A DNA stretch of 64,000 nt from Paenibacillus ehimensis NBRC 15659 (GCF_004000785.1 NZ_BILX01000001.1:124001-188000), one strand, 5' to 3'. Shown: positions 49,849 to 59,300, counted from the stretch's first letter. Notes: generated by a model not told the origin, from the sequence alone. Numbers and translations: made by a program.

Positions 49849-50220
49849 ATGGCGGCTTTTGTGAAAACTTTGGGGCAGGTGCTTTTTTTTGTGCTCGTTT
49901 CCTGGCTGTTGAACGGGCTGGCGGCCCTGCTTCATTTGCCGGTCCCGGGGAGCATTCTCGGGATCGTTTTGGTATTTGTATTACTTCAACTGAAAATCAT
50001 CCGGATCGAATGGATCGATCTGGGGGCCAAATGGCTTTTGGCGGAAATGCTGCTGTTTTTCATCCCTGCGGCGGCCGGGATGGTTCAATATCAGTCGCTG
50101 CTGCGGGATAACGGCTTGCCCATCATGCTCGTGCTGGTGTGCAGCCTTGTCGTCGTCATGCTCTCGGCAGGGCTTATGGCGCAAGCGATCGTGAAACGGA
50201 AGGAGCGGACCCCGTCATGA
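49849..50220 (+). CDS. cidA: CidA/LrgA-family holin-like protein
   Basis: 123 residues, four membrane helices. The opening LGQVLFFVLVSWLLNGLAALLHLPVPGSILGIVLVFVLLQ and the later WLLAEMLLFFIPAAAGMVQYQ are the CidA/LrgA pattern. These proteins affect autolysis and cell death, or act as small-acid/pyruvate transporters together with the LrgB/CidB partner. ATG 49849 follows aaaggag; a TTG at 49825 is upstream of that site. It overlaps the next gene by 4 bp (ATGA). Confidence 0.92.
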   Translation: MAAFVKTLGQVLFFVLVSWLLNGLAALLHLPVPGSILGIVLVFVLLQLKIIRIEWIDLGAKWLLAEMLLFFIPAAAGMVQYQSLLRDNGLPIMLVLVCSLVVVMLSAGLMAQAIVKRKERTPS

Positions 50221-50897
50221 CTTGGCTTTCGCTCGGGTTGCTGCTGTTCACCATGGCCGTCTATTACGGCATCAAAAGCTTGTACCGCAGGAAACCCAAA
50301 ATCTACCTGTCACCACTGCTGCTGACGCCGGCGGTTGTCATCGTCCTGCTGCTGCAAGGGGACATTCCTTACGAAACCTACAACGCCGGGGCGCATTGGC
50401 TGACGGACATGATCGGACCCGCGACGATTGCCTTGGCCGTGCCGCTTTATAAAAATGTCGCGCTGCTGCGCAAATATGCCGTGGAGATCATGGCCAGTGT
50501 GCTTGTCGGTTCCGCGGCGGGAGTGGCGACATCGGTGTGGATCGCCAAGGGGCTGCGCCTCGACGTGCAGCTCATTGACGGCCTGGTGCTGCGCTCGACG
50601 ACCACGCCCATTGCCATCGCCATCACGGATATGATCGGGGGCATCCCCGCGATGACGGCGCTGTTCGTGCTGGTCACGGGCTTGCTCGGAACGGTCGTCG
50701 GACCGGCGCTTATCCGGCTGTTCCGCATCCGCAGCGGGGTAGCGCAGGGCGTGATGCTCGGGACGAGCGCCCATACGGCCGGAACGACGACGGCGTTCGA
50801 GTTCGGCGCCGTCTCCGGTACGGTATCGAGCATTTCGATGCTCATGTCCGCGCTTTTGGCGCTGGTCGTTGTCCCTTGGCTGGTCCTGCTCCTGTAA
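50217..50897 (+). CDS. cidB: CidB/LrgB-family membrane protein
   Basis: 226 residues with six or more helices. Family phrases: WLTDMIGPATIALAVPLYKN, DGLVLRSTTTPIAIAITDMIGGIPAMTALFVLVTG and GTSAHTAGTTTAFEFGAVSGTVSSISM. Partner of CidA. The 4 bp overlap with cidA shows coupled translation. A terminator follows at 50938. Confidence 0.93.
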   Translation: MTWLSLGLLLFTMAVYYGIKSLYRRKPKIYLSPLLLTPAVVIVLLLQGDIPYETYNAGAHWLTDMIGPATIALAVPLYKNVALLRKYAVEIMASVLVGSAAGVATSVWIAKGLRLDVQLIDGLVLRSTTTPIAIAITDMIGGIPAMTALFVLVTGLLGTVVGPALIRLFRIRSGVAQGVMLGTSAHTAGTTTAFEFGAVSGTVSSISMLMSALLALVVVPWLVLLL

Positions 50898-50937
50898 GCC
50901 CGCCGGAGATTATTCGCGCTTACAGCAAACATGCGAG

Positions 50938-50965
50938 GGAAGAGCCCCATGCTCTTCCTTTTTTT
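50938..50965 (+). terminator. Terminator of cidA-cidB
   Basis: ggaagagc-cccat-gctcttcc followed by seven T. Confidence 0.88.
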
Positions 50966-51251
50966 ATGGAAATGCGGCCTTTCGGCTGCTTGTCGTTCGA
51001 AACCTCGCCGTCCAAGTCTTCGATCCTGCGGCTGATCGCGGCATCCGCCAAAGTTCCAAGCCCGGCTTGCTCCAGCAGCTCGGGCGCAACCATCGTGCTG
51101 AGCATTACAAACCCGTAGCCGTCCATCCCTAAAGCGGAACATGACTTTTTCGATCCGGATTCCGCTTCTATCGCATCCCTCCTTCATGAACCCTAATTTT
51201 GGGATATTAACCCACTATAATCCAATTATATGCCGTTTAAAAGGTGAACAA

Positions 51252-51291
51252 AAGTGGACAAAACGAGACTATCGTCTCTTTGTGTCCACTT
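51252..51291 (+). promoter_or_regulatory. Large palindrome, probable AcoR upstream activating site
   Basis: aagtggaca-aaac-gagac, 4 nt, gtctc-tttg-tgtccactt: two 18 bp arms that pair at 16 of 18 positions. Its centre (~51271) lies about 75 bp before the -24 box of acoA, the usual distance for an enhancer of a sigma-54 activator. Confidence 0.6.
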
Positions 51292-51342
51292 CTTCGGCTG
51301 GCCGCGGGCCGTACTCTCGCGTGGATCAGGCGTTTTTTTGCG

Positions 51343-51360
51343 TTGGCACGAAACTTGCAT
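51343..51360 (+). promoter_or_regulatory. Sigma-54 (SigL) -24/-12 promoter of acoA
   Basis: TTGGCAC-gaaac-TTGCAT matches the consensus TGGCAC-N5-TTGCW exactly. It lies 50 bp before the acoA start. Confidence 0.92.
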
Positions 51361-51410
51361 TATTACGGGCGTGGGGACATTTTTTTGAATCCGAAAAGGA
51401 GGAATACGGT

Positions 51411-52406
51411 ATGGTTAACGCCGCGCAGGACAAGGGAACGGCCTTGAGCCGGGAAAAAGCAGGATGGATGTTTCAAAAGATGCTGGAAATCCGTAAGTTC
51501 GAGGATAAGGTGCACGAATTGTTCGCTCAAGGCAGACTTCCCGGCTTCGTCCATCTGTACGCGGGGGAAGAAGCGGTTGCCGTCGGCGTATGCGCGCATC
51601 TTGACGACAAAGACAGCATCACCAGCACGCACCGCGGGCACGGGCACTGTATCGCCAAAGGCTGCGAGCTGGACGGCATGATGGCGGAGCTGTTCGGGAA
51701 AATAACCGGGCTGTGCAAAGGGAAAGGCGGATCGATGCATATCGCCGACCTGAACAAAGGCATGCTCGGCGCCAACGGCATTGTCGGCGGCGGCTATCCG
51801 CTGGCCTGCGGCTCCGCCTTGACCGCCAAGTACAAGAAGACGAATGCGGTCAGCGTATGCTTTTTCGGAGACGGAGCGAACAATCAGGGAACGTTCCACG
51901 AAGGTATTAATTTGGCCGCGATCTGGAAGCTGCCGGTCATTTTCGTTGCCGAAAATAACGGGTACGGGGAAGCGACGCCATTCGAATACGCCTCAAGCTG
52001 CAAAACGATCGCCGATCGTGCAATCGCTTACAATATTCCGGGTATCCGGGTGGACGGCAAAGACGTGCTTGCCGTGTATGCAGCGGCGGAACAGGCCGTA
52101 CAGCGGGCGCGCAGAGGCGAGGGCCCGACGTTGATCGAGTGCGTCACCTACCGCAATTACGGACATTTTGAGGGCGATGCCCAAAAATATAAAAAAGAGA
52201 ACGAGCGAAAAGAGCATTTGCAGGAAAAAGACGCGATTGCCCAGTTCGAATCGTATTTGCTGGCTGAGCGCCTATACACGGAAGCCGAGCTGACAGAAAT
52301 GAAAGCCTCGGTGGAGCAAGCGGTGGAGAAGGCCGTCGAGTTTTCGGAAAACAGCCCGTATCCGGACGCATCCGAGCTGCTGACGGATGTGTACGTATCT
52401 TACTAA
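51411..52406 (+). CDS. acoA: Acetoin dehydrogenase E1 alpha subunit
   Basis: 331 residues. TPP-dependent dehydrogenase alpha chain: GFVHLYAGEEAVAVGVCAHL, STHRGHGHCIAKG, GGSMHIADLNKGMLGANGIVGGG and the thiamine pyrophosphate motif GDGANNQGTFHEG (from about residue 153) ending near AENNGYG. Together with AcoB it splits acetoin to acetaldehyde and an acetyl group passed to AcoC. The long upstream frame has no ribosome binding site; ATG 51411 follows aaaaggagg. First gene of a sigma-54-dependent operon. Confidence 0.96.
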   Translation: MVNAAQDKGTALSREKAGWMFQKMLEIRKFEDKVHELFAQGRLPGFVHLYAGEEAVAVGVCAHLDDKDSITSTHRGHGHCIAKGCELDGMMAELFGKITGLCKGKGGSMHIADLNKGMLGANGIVGGGYPLACGSALTAKYKKTNAVSVCFFGDGANNQGTFHEGINLAAIWKLPVIFVAENNGYGEATPFEYASSCKTIADRAIAYNIPGIRVDGKDVLAVYAAAEQAVQRARRGEGPTLIECVTYRNYGHFEGDAQKYKKENERKEHLQEKDAIAQFESYLLAERLYTEAELTEMKASVEQAVEKAVEFSENSPYPDASELLTDVYVSY

Positions 52407-52428
52407 TTTCATTGGAGGAGGAACCGGC

Positions 52429-53463
52429 ATGACAAGAAAAATCAGTATGTCCGCAGCGATCAACGAGGCGATGAAGCTGGCGATGCGCAAGGACGAAAAT
52501 GTCATTCTGATGGGCGAGGACGTAGCCGGCGGGGCGGCCGTAGACCATTTGCAGGACGATGAAGCGTGGGGCGGAGTGCTTGGCGTCACGAAAGGGCTCG
52601 TGCAGGAATTCGGCCGCGACCGGGTGCTGGATACGCCGATCACCGAGGCGGGGTATGTCGGCGCGGCGATGACTGCGGCTGCGACGGGCCTGCGTCCGAT
52701 CGCGGAGCTGATGTTTAACGATTTTATCGGAAGCTGTCTGGATCAGGTGCTTAACCAGGGGGCCAAATTCCGCTATATGTTCGGGGGCAAGGCGCAGGTG
52801 CCGGTGACGATCCGCACGACGCACGGGGCCGGCTTCCGCGCGGCGGCCCAGCATTCGCAGAGCCTGTATGCGCTGTTCACCAGCATTCCCGGCATTAAAG
52901 TCGTTGTCCCTTCCACGCCTTACGATGCCAAAGGGCTGCTGCTCGCGTCCATCGAGGATAACGATCCCGTCATTTTCTTCGAAGATAAAACGCTGTATAA
53001 CGTGACCGGCGAGGTGCCCGAAGGCTACTACACGATTCCGCTTGGAAAAGCCGATATTAAGCGGGCCGGTTCGGACCTGACCATCGTGGCGATCGGCAAG
53101 CAGGTACAGACAGCGCTGACGGCTGCCCGCCAGCTCTCGCAAAAAGGCATCGAAGCGGAAGTCGTCGATCCGCGCAGCTTGTCCCCGCTCGATGAAGATA
53201 CGATTCTCGCATCGGTCGCGAAGACGAACCGCCTGATCGTCATCGACGAGGCGAATCCGCGCTGCAGCATCGCGACGGATATCGCCGCTCTCGTCGCGGA
53301 TAAGGCGTTCGACAGCCTGGATGCGCCGATCAAGCGGATCACGGCGCCCCATACGCCCGTGCCGTTCTCGCCGCCGCTGGAAGACATTTATTTGCCGACG
53401 CCGCAAAAGGTGCTGGAAGTCGTTGCCGAGCTGTTAGGCGACAAATCGCTGCTTGCCGTATAG
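52429..53463 (+). CDS. acoB: Acetoin dehydrogenase E1 beta subunit
   Basis: 344 residues. Transketolase-like pyrimidine domain ISMSAAINEAMKLAMRKDENVILMGEDVAGG, then DTPITEAGYVGAAMTAAATGLRPIAELMFNDF (Glu contacts TPP) and TTHGAGFRAAAQHSQSLYALFTSIPGIKVVVPSTPYDAKGLL. C-terminal transketolase domain follows (VVDPRSLSPLDEDTI). RBS ggaggagg. Forms the E1 heterotetramer with AcoA. Confidence 0.96.
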   Translation: MTRKISMSAAINEAMKLAMRKDENVILMGEDVAGGAAVDHLQDDEAWGGVLGVTKGLVQEFGRDRVLDTPITEAGYVGAAMTAAATGLRPIAELMFNDFIGSCLDQVLNQGAKFRYMFGGKAQVPVTIRTTHGAGFRAAAQHSQSLYALFTSIPGIKVVVPSTPYDAKGLLLASIEDNDPVIFFEDKTLYNVTGEVPEGYYTIPLGKADIKRAGSDLTIVAIGKQVQTALTAARQLSQKGIEAEVVDPRSLSPLDEDTILASVAKTNRLIVIDEANPRCSIATDIAALVADKAFDSLDAPIKRITAPHTPVPFSPPLEDIYLPTPQKVLEVVAELLGDKSLLAV

Positions 53464-53497
53464 ACGGACTCAGACTAACCGGATAGGAGAGATCGCC

Positions 53498-54799
53498 ATG
53501 GCTGTAGAAGTGGTCATGCCCAAGCTGGGCATGGCAATGAAGGAAGGATCGGTATCCCTTTGGCATAAAAAAGAGGGCGACCCCGTGACTAAAGGGGAGA
53601 TCATCGCCAATATTGGCTCGGAAAAAATCGAGACGGATCTGGAAGCGCCTGCGGACGGCGTCCTGCTGAAGATCGCCGTTCCCGAAGGGGAGGGCGTGCC
53701 GCCGGGCACGATCATCGGCTATATCGGCCAGCCCGGCGAACAAGTCGGCACCGCCGCTGCAGGGGCGGCAGGCGCAAAGCCTGGGGAGAATGCGGCTGCG
53801 GACGCTGCTCTTCCGTCAGACGCAGCTCCGGCGGGCGGGAGTGCGCCTGCCGAGGCTCCCGCACACGGCAGGGACATTAAAATTTCCCCCGTCGCCCGCA
53901 AAATGGCGGAAGCGGCCGGGCTCGATATCGCGAAAATAACGGGAACGGGCCCGCAGGGGCGAATTACGAAAGAGGACGTGGAGCACGCAATCGCCAACGC
54001 GGCATCCACGCCTGCTTCTGCCGGGGAAGCTGCTGCTTCATCCGACAGCCAGGCTTCCGTTGGATCCACCAATCCTGCGCTGGCTGCCGCCCCGTCCGGC
54101 TTTGTGGAGCATGCGGAGCAAATTCCGGTCGCCGGCATCCGCAAGGTCATCGCGGCGCGGATGCTAGACAGCTTGCAGCAGAGCGCCCAGCTGACGCTGA
54201 CGCTGCGGGCCGACGTCACCGATCTGCTCGCGCTTCAGAAGCGGATGAGCGAAACCGCGCAGAAGCAGCACGAGGTCAAGCTGACGGTGACCGATTTCAT
54301 CGCCCGCGCCGTCGTTCTTTCGCTCAAGCGGCATAAGCAGATGAACAGCGCGTATATCGGCGACCGCATCCACGTGTTCGACCACGTGCATTTGGGCATC
54401 GCCGTCGCTTTGGACAAAGGCCTGGTCGTTCCGGTCATCCGTCATGCCGACCAGTACTCCGTACTGGACTTGTCGCGCCACATCAAGGCGCTGGCGCAGC
54501 AAGCGCGAAGCGGCCAACTGGGCAGCGACGCCCTTCAAGGCTCGACGTTTACGATCACGAACCTCGGCGCTTACGGCATCGATTATTTCACGCCGATTCT
54601 GAACACGCCCGAAGCGGGCATTCTCGGCGTCGGCGCCGTGACGGATACGCCGGTCTACCGGGGCGACGAATTGCAGCGCCGAAGTTTGCTGCCGCTCAGC
54701 CTGACCTTCGACCACCGGGTACTGGACGGCGCGCCGGCCGCCGAGTTCCTGCGTGCGGTGAAGGATGCGCTGGAAGACCCGTACCGGCTCGTTTTGTAG
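53498..54799 (+). CDS. acoC: Acetoin dehydrogenase E2 (dihydrolipoamide acetyltransferase)
   Basis: 433 residues. Residues ~1-78 are a lipoyl domain (MAVEVVMPKLGMAMKEG; lipoylated Lys 43 in GSEKIETD). After a Pro/Ala linker, an E3-binding domain reads ISPVARKMAEAAGLDIAKITGTGPQGRITKEDVE. A second linker leads to the catalytic domain with the HxxxD motif in FDHRVLDGAPAA (His ~406). It transfers the acetyl group to CoA. ATG 53498 follows aggagag. Confidence 0.95.
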   Translation: MAVEVVMPKLGMAMKEGSVSLWHKKEGDPVTKGEIIANIGSEKIETDLEAPADGVLLKIAVPEGEGVPPGTIIGYIGQPGEQVGTAAAGAAGAKPGENAAADAALPSDAAPAGGSAPAEAPAHGRDIKISPVARKMAEAAGLDIAKITGTGPQGRITKEDVEHAIANAASTPASAGEAAASSDSQASVGSTNPALAAAPSGFVEHAEQIPVAGIRKVIAARMLDSLQQSAQLTLTLRADVTDLLALQKRMSETAQKQHEVKLTVTDFIARAVVLSLKRHKQMNSAYIGDRIHVFDHVHLGIAVALDKGLVVPVIRHADQYSVLDLSRHIKALAQQARSGQLGSDALQGSTFTITNLGAYGIDYFTPILNTPEAGILGVGAVTDTPVYRGDELQRRSLLPLSLTFDHRVLDGAPAAEFLRAVKDALEDPYRLVL

Positions 54800-54817
54800 C
54801 AGGAAGGAGTATCATAC

Positions 54818-56197
54818 ATGGAGACGATAGCCATTATCGGAGGAGGTCCTGCCGGGTATGTGGCGGCGATTGCCGCCGCCGGACAGGGCAAGCGGGTGAC
54901 GTTGATCGAGCAGAAGGAGCTGGGGGGAACGTGCCTGAACGAAGGCTGCATGCCGACCAAATCGCTGCTGGAATCCGCGGATACGCTGGACAAAGTCAGG
55001 CATGCCGACCGGTTCGGCGTAGTGCTGCCAGCGGATCAGGTCGAGGTCGATTGGAACGCCGTGCAGAGCTATAAGAACGGGATTGTGAACAAGCTGGTGC
55101 AGGGGATCGGCTATTTGATGAAAAAAAATAAAATCCGCGTGCTTCGGGGGCAGGCAAGCTTCATTACCGACCGCAAGCTGCAAGTCATACAGGGAGACAA
55201 GCAGGAGGCCGTGGAAGCGGACCGGTTCATTATCGCCGCAGGCTCGGAGCCCGTCGCTCTGCCCTTTGCGCCGTTCGACGGAGAATGGATCATCCACAGC
55301 GGCCAGGCCATGTCGCTGCCCGCGGTTCCCGCTTCCCTGCTCATTATCGGCGGCGGCGTCATCGGCTGCGAATTCGCGAGCATCTACAGCCGTCTCGGAA
55401 GCCGGGTGACCGTGGTCGAGATGGCAGACCAGCTGCTTCCGGGCGAGGATGCGGACACGGCGGCCATCCTGCAGCGGGAGCTGGAGAAAGCGGGCGTGAA
55501 GATCTATACGTCCACTGCCGTGAAGCGGCTGCAGCCGGAGGGGAAGCTGGCGGTTTTCGAAACCGAGAGCCGGGTCTTCGAAGGCACCGCCGACCGGGTG
55601 CTTGTCGCGATCGGGAGAAAGCCGCGAACAGACGGGCTCGGTTTGGAAAATGCCGGGGTCCGTTATACGAAGCAAGGGATTGAGGTCAACGCGCATATGC
55701 AGACCAGCGTCCCCCATATTTATGCCTGCGGCGATGTCATCGGCGGCATTCAGCTCGCGCATGTCGCTTTTCACGAGGGAACCGTCGCTGCGCTGCACGC
55801 CGCCGGAGCCGATGCAAAGGTCAATTACCGGGCGGTTCCGCGCTGCATCTACACCTCCCCGGAAATTGCCGGGGTAGGCTTGACCGAGAAGCAGGCCAGA
55901 GAGCGGTACGGCGACATTCGCGTTGGGGAATTTCCGTTCGCCGCCAACGGCAAAGCGTTGATTCTGGACGAACCGGTTGGCAGAGTGAAGGTGCTGACGG
56001 AGCCGCAGTACCATGAAATTGTCGGCATTTCCATTGTCGGTCCAAAGGCGACGGAGCTGATCGGCCAAGGCGCGGTCCTGCTGCACACCGAGATGACCGC
56101 CGATCTGATGGAGCATTTTATCGCCGCCCATCCGACATTGTCCGAAGCGGTTCACGAAGCGATTCTGGGCGCGATCGGCCACGCGGTGCACGTTTAA
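54818..56197 (+). CDS. acoL: Dihydrolipoamide dehydrogenase of the acetoin complex
   Basis: 459 residues, class I pyridine nucleotide-disulfide oxidoreductase. FAD motif TIAIIGGGPAGYVAAIAAA, redox Cys pair in GTCLNEGCMPTKS (Cys 39/44), NAD motif LIIGGGVIGCEFASIYSRLG, and C-terminal AAHPTLSEAVHEA with the catalytic His-Glu pair. Recycles the lipoyl group of AcoC with NAD. It follows acoC by 18 bp. Confidence 0.95.
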   Translation: METIAIIGGGPAGYVAAIAAAGQGKRVTLIEQKELGGTCLNEGCMPTKSLLESADTLDKVRHADRFGVVLPADQVEVDWNAVQSYKNGIVNKLVQGIGYLMKKNKIRVLRGQASFITDRKLQVIQGDKQEAVEADRFIIAAGSEPVALPFAPFDGEWIIHSGQAMSLPAVPASLLIIGGGVIGCEFASIYSRLGSRVTVVEMADQLLPGEDADTAAILQRELEKAGVKIYTSTAVKRLQPEGKLAVFETESRVFEGTADRVLVAIGRKPRTDGLGLENAGVRYTKQGIEVNAHMQTSVPHIYACGDVIGGIQLAHVAFHEGTVAALHAAGADAKVNYRAVPRCIYTSPEIAGVGLTEKQARERYGDIRVGEFPFAANGKALILDEPVGRVKVLTEPQYHEIVGISIVGPKATELIGQGAVLLHTEMTADLMEHFIAAHPTLSEAVHEAILGAIGHAVHV

Positions 56198-56209
56198 GGA
56201 GGTCCACTG

Positions 56210-57262
56210 ATGAAAGCTGCATTTTGGCATGGCATTCGCGATGTGCGTACGGAGGAAACGCCGGTGCCGCCGGTCCGGCCGGGCATGGTCAACATCCGCG
56301 TCGAGTGGTGCGGCATATGCGGAACGGATTTGCACGAGTATTTGGCCGGGCCGATCTTCATTCCCGGTCAACCCCATCCGTTGACGAACGAACAGGCTCC
56401 GGTCATCCTGGGGCATGAGTTTTCCGGCGAAGTCGTCGAGGTTGGTCTGGGCGTGACGAAGGTGAAGGTTGGGGACCGGGTAACGGTCGAGCCGATTCTC
56501 GCATGCGGGACGTGCCTTCCGTGCCGGCAAGGCTTATACAACGTGTGCGATGCGCTCGGGTTCCACGGACTGAGCGGAGGCGGAGGCGGGTTCAGCGAGA
56601 TCACTTCGGTCAAAGCGAGCATGGTTCATAAGCTCCCGGATTCCATGACCTACGAGCAAGGCGCGATGGTGGAGCCCGCGGCCGTCGCCGTTCACGCCGT
56701 CCGGCAGAGCAGGCTTAAGGCCGGCGACAGCTGCGTCGTCTACGGGGCGGGTCCCATCGGCCTGCTCATCATTCAAGCCGCCCGTGCGGCGGGCGCCAGC
56801 CGGATTATTGCCGTCGAAATCTCCGAAGCGAGACAGCGAACGGCGCTCGCGCTGGGTGCTCATCATGTCATCCAGCCGCTAAAGGACGATGCGGTCGAAG
56901 CGATTCATCGGCTCGTTCCCGGCGGCGTCGACGTCAGCTTCGAAGTCACCGGCATCGAAGTCTGCCTGAACGATGCGATCCGGAGCGCGAAAACCGACGG
57001 CCAGACGATGATTGTAAGCATCTGGGAAAACCCGGCGTCGATCGCTCCGAATACTCTCGTGCTCAAGGAACGGGAGCTGAAAGGCGTGCTCGCTTACCGG
57101 AATATTTTCCCGGCCGTCATCTCGCTCATCTCGGAAGGCCGGCTTCGGGTCGACGAATTGATTACGAAGAAGATCCGGCTGGACCGTTTAGTCCCGGACG
57201 GATTCGAGGAATTGGCCGGCAGCAAAGAACAGATCAAAATTCTTGTCTCTCCCAAGCCCTGA
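56210..57262 (+). CDS. bdhA: (R,R)-2,3-butanediol dehydrogenase / acetoin reductase
   Basis: 350 residues, zinc alcohol dehydrogenase family. Catalytic zinc ligands in WCGICGTDLHEY and GHEFSGEVVEVG, structural zinc in ACGTCLPCRQGLYNVC, NAD-binding VVYGAGPIGLLIIQAARAAG. It closely resembles BdhA, which interconverts butanediol and acetoin. Placement as the fifth gene of the aco operon (12 bp gap) lets the cell feed butanediol into acetoin cleavage. A small structural change: the domain is followed directly by acoR 149 bp on. Confidence 0.9.
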   Translation: MKAAFWHGIRDVRTEETPVPPVRPGMVNIRVEWCGICGTDLHEYLAGPIFIPGQPHPLTNEQAPVILGHEFSGEVVEVGLGVTKVKVGDRVTVEPILACGTCLPCRQGLYNVCDALGFHGLSGGGGGFSEITSVKASMVHKLPDSMTYEQGAMVEPAAVAVHAVRQSRLKAGDSCVVYGAGPIGLLIIQAARAAGASRIIAVEISEARQRTALALGAHHVIQPLKDDAVEAIHRLVPGGVDVSFEVTGIEVCLNDAIRSAKTDGQTMIVSIWENPASIAPNTLVLKERELKGVLAYRNIFPAVISLISEGRLRVDELITKKIRLDRLVPDGFEELAGSKEQIKILVSPKP

Positions 57263-57300
57263 CGCTTACCCAGTGCGGCGCATCTGAGACCGAAGCTTGA

Positions 57301-57329
57301 TTGTAAGCGCTATCTTTTTCGTTTATAAT
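57301..57329 (+). promoter_or_regulatory. acoR promoter with overlapping cre site
   Basis: TTGTAAGCGCTATCT (57301-57315) fits the cre consensus at all 15 positions and covers the -35 box TTGTAA; TATAAT follows 17 nt later at 57324-57329. CcpA bound here should block transcription of acoR directly. Confidence 0.8.
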
Positions 57330-57411
57330 CAAAGTGAACTGTTTCACGCTTGTGCAGCCCTAAGCGGACTTTGAATGATTTCCACAATATACATTCAGGG
57401 GAGAGGGTCTT

Positions 57412-59289
57412 ATGCTTGAAACCGCATTGAGTTTAAACATATGGAAGCGTTTCGTCAACGAAGGCGTTCTGGATGCGTCCCGGCTGAACAAACGAATCGT
57501 GGAATCCTGGTACCGTTCCCGGGATGCGCGCGTGAATCCTCATCTGGATAAAGGCCGCCTTGTGTTAACCAATGACCGGTTTCATTCCCAGAAGAAAAAG
57601 AACGCCCTGCTTCGGGATATGGCGCAGCCGCATTTGGAGCGCATGAACGGCTTCATCGACGACTTGGGCATGATCGCGCTTCTCATTGACCCGGAAGGCT
57701 ACGTGTTGTCGATGACGGGGAACCTGCATGTCCGCCAAGAGGCGGGAAAAATCAACTTTGTCGAAGGCGTCCGCTGGACGGAGGGCGAGGTCGGCACAAA
57801 TGCCATCGGCACCGCCCTGTTGGCCGGGGAGCCCCTGATGGTGACGGGATCGGAGCATTATTCGATCGCTTCCCACCGCTGGAGCTGCTCGGCGGCCCCG
57901 ATCCGCGGCGACGACGGTCAGATCATCGGCGTTCTGGACGTTTCCTGCCCCGTGGACCGCGCCCATCCTTACATGCTCGGCATGGTCACTTCGGTTGCGT
58001 ATGCGATCGAACGCGATCTCAGCATCCGCCTGCATAAAGACGAAATGGAGCTCGTCCGTCAAACCGCGGACCGGCTGGAAACCGATCAGCTTGTGGTTGT
58101 TTGCAGCAGCAAACAGACAATTGTCTGCGCCAGCAGGGCGATCCGCCGGCGTATCCCGGCCTGGGCCGGCTTGAAAGCTTACGAGCTGGCCGGATTCGGG
58201 CTGGACACCCGGATCACCGTCCCGGTCCTGTCGGATTCGCACGGGGGGCTGATCGGCACCTGCGTCTATTTGCAGGAAGCGACATCGGCAGCCTCGAAGT
58301 CGGTATTTTTTCCGCAGCCGGTGGCGGTCGGGGAGGATTCGCAGTCTTTTGTCTTTCAAGGGGAGACCGGCACAAGCCCGGCTTTCCGGCAAACGCTGGA
58401 TGACCTGAAGCGGGTCGCGCCTACGGAGGCCAGCGTCTGCATTCTGGGGGAGACCGGGACGGGCAAGGAGCTGATCGCCCAAGCGATCCACGAGAACAGC
58501 CCCCGCCGGACGGGGCCGTTTCTGGCCGTCAACTGCGGCGCGATCCCCAAGGAGCTGATGGAAAGCGAGCTGTTCGGCTATGCGGAAGGGGCTTTTACCG
58601 GGGCCCGGCGGAACGGGTACAAAGGAAAATTCGAGCAGGCGAACGGCGGAACGATTTTTCTCGATGAAATCGGGGAAATTCCGCTTTCCATGCAGGCGGC
58701 GCTGCTGAGAGTGCTGCAGGAACGGAAGGTGACGCCTGTCGGGGGGACGCAGGAGGTCCCCCTCGATTTTCGGATGATTACCGCGACCCACCGCGATCTG
58801 CGTCAATTGGTGCGGGAAGGGAAGTTTCGCGAGGACCTGTACTACCGGCTTCACGTGTATCCGGTCAAGGCGCCGCCGCTGCGCGAAAGAAGAGAAGATA
58901 TTCCGCATCTCGTCCGCTTTTATTGCAGCCGGAAGTCGTGGGCGATCTCGTTTCCGGACCGCTTTTTCGACCAACTGATGCAATACGATTGGCCGGGCAA
59001 CATTCGGGAGCTGATGAACGTCTTGGAACGGCTGCATATTATGACGCAGGGAGCGGATACCGACCCGTGCGAAGCGCTGAGCCGGTTCGACGGGTTCCGT
59101 CCGCCGCCGGTCTCGACGCCAATCGAGCCTTCATCCCCCCCGATGGCGTTGACGCTGCGCGAGCAAATTCAAATGGAGCAAATGACCGACGCGCTGCAGC
59201 GGACCAATGGCAACGTAACCGCAGCGGCCCAAATGCTGGGCGTCCCCCGGAGCACCTTTTACAAGAGGCTGCAAAAATTCAATAAATAG
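57412..59289 (+). CDS. acoR: AcoR, sigma-54-dependent activator of acetoin catabolism
   Basis: 625 residues. N-terminal GAF-type sensor region (~60-190), AAA+ domain with Walker A GETGTGKE (~345), the sigma-54 contact loop GAFTGA (~392), Walker B FLDEIGEIPLS and FREDLYYRLHVYPVKAPPLRERREDI, and a C-terminal Fis-type helix-turn-helix (NVTAAAQMLGVPRSTFYKRLQKF). The IGVLDVSCPVDRAHPYMLGMV segment is typical of AcoR-like proteins. It activates the -24/-12 promoter at 51343. Its own gene uses a SigA promoter under a cre site. Confidence 0.93.
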   Translation: MLETALSLNIWKRFVNEGVLDASRLNKRIVESWYRSRDARVNPHLDKGRLVLTNDRFHSQKKKNALLRDMAQPHLERMNGFIDDLGMIALLIDPEGYVLSMTGNLHVRQEAGKINFVEGVRWTEGEVGTNAIGTALLAGEPLMVTGSEHYSIASHRWSCSAAPIRGDDGQIIGVLDVSCPVDRAHPYMLGMVTSVAYAIERDLSIRLHKDEMELVRQTADRLETDQLVVVCSSKQTIVCASRAIRRRIPAWAGLKAYELAGFGLDTRITVPVLSDSHGGLIGTCVYLQEATSAASKSVFFPQPVAVGEDSQSFVFQGETGTSPAFRQTLDDLKRVAPTEASVCILGETGTGKELIAQAIHENSPRRTGPFLAVNCGAIPKELMESELFGYAEGAFTGARRNGYKGKFEQANGGTIFLDEIGEIPLSMQAALLRVLQERKVTPVGGTQEVPLDFRMITATHRDLRQLVREGKFREDLYYRLHVYPVKAPPLRERREDIPHLVRFYCSRKSWAISFPDRFFDQLMQYDWPGNIRELMNVLERLHIMTQGADTDPCEALSRFDGFRPPPVSTPIEPSSPPMALTLREQIQMEQMTDALQRTNGNVTAAAQMLGVPRSTFYKRLQKFNK

Positions 59290-59300
59290 CAGCGCCCACC

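Noticed and set aside
50920-51126. Reverse-strand 68-residue frame (starts MDGYGFVMLST)
   Set aside because: No ribosome binding site, and the frame runs through the cidA-cidB terminator hairpin. It may be a decayed gene, but evidence is too weak to annotate.
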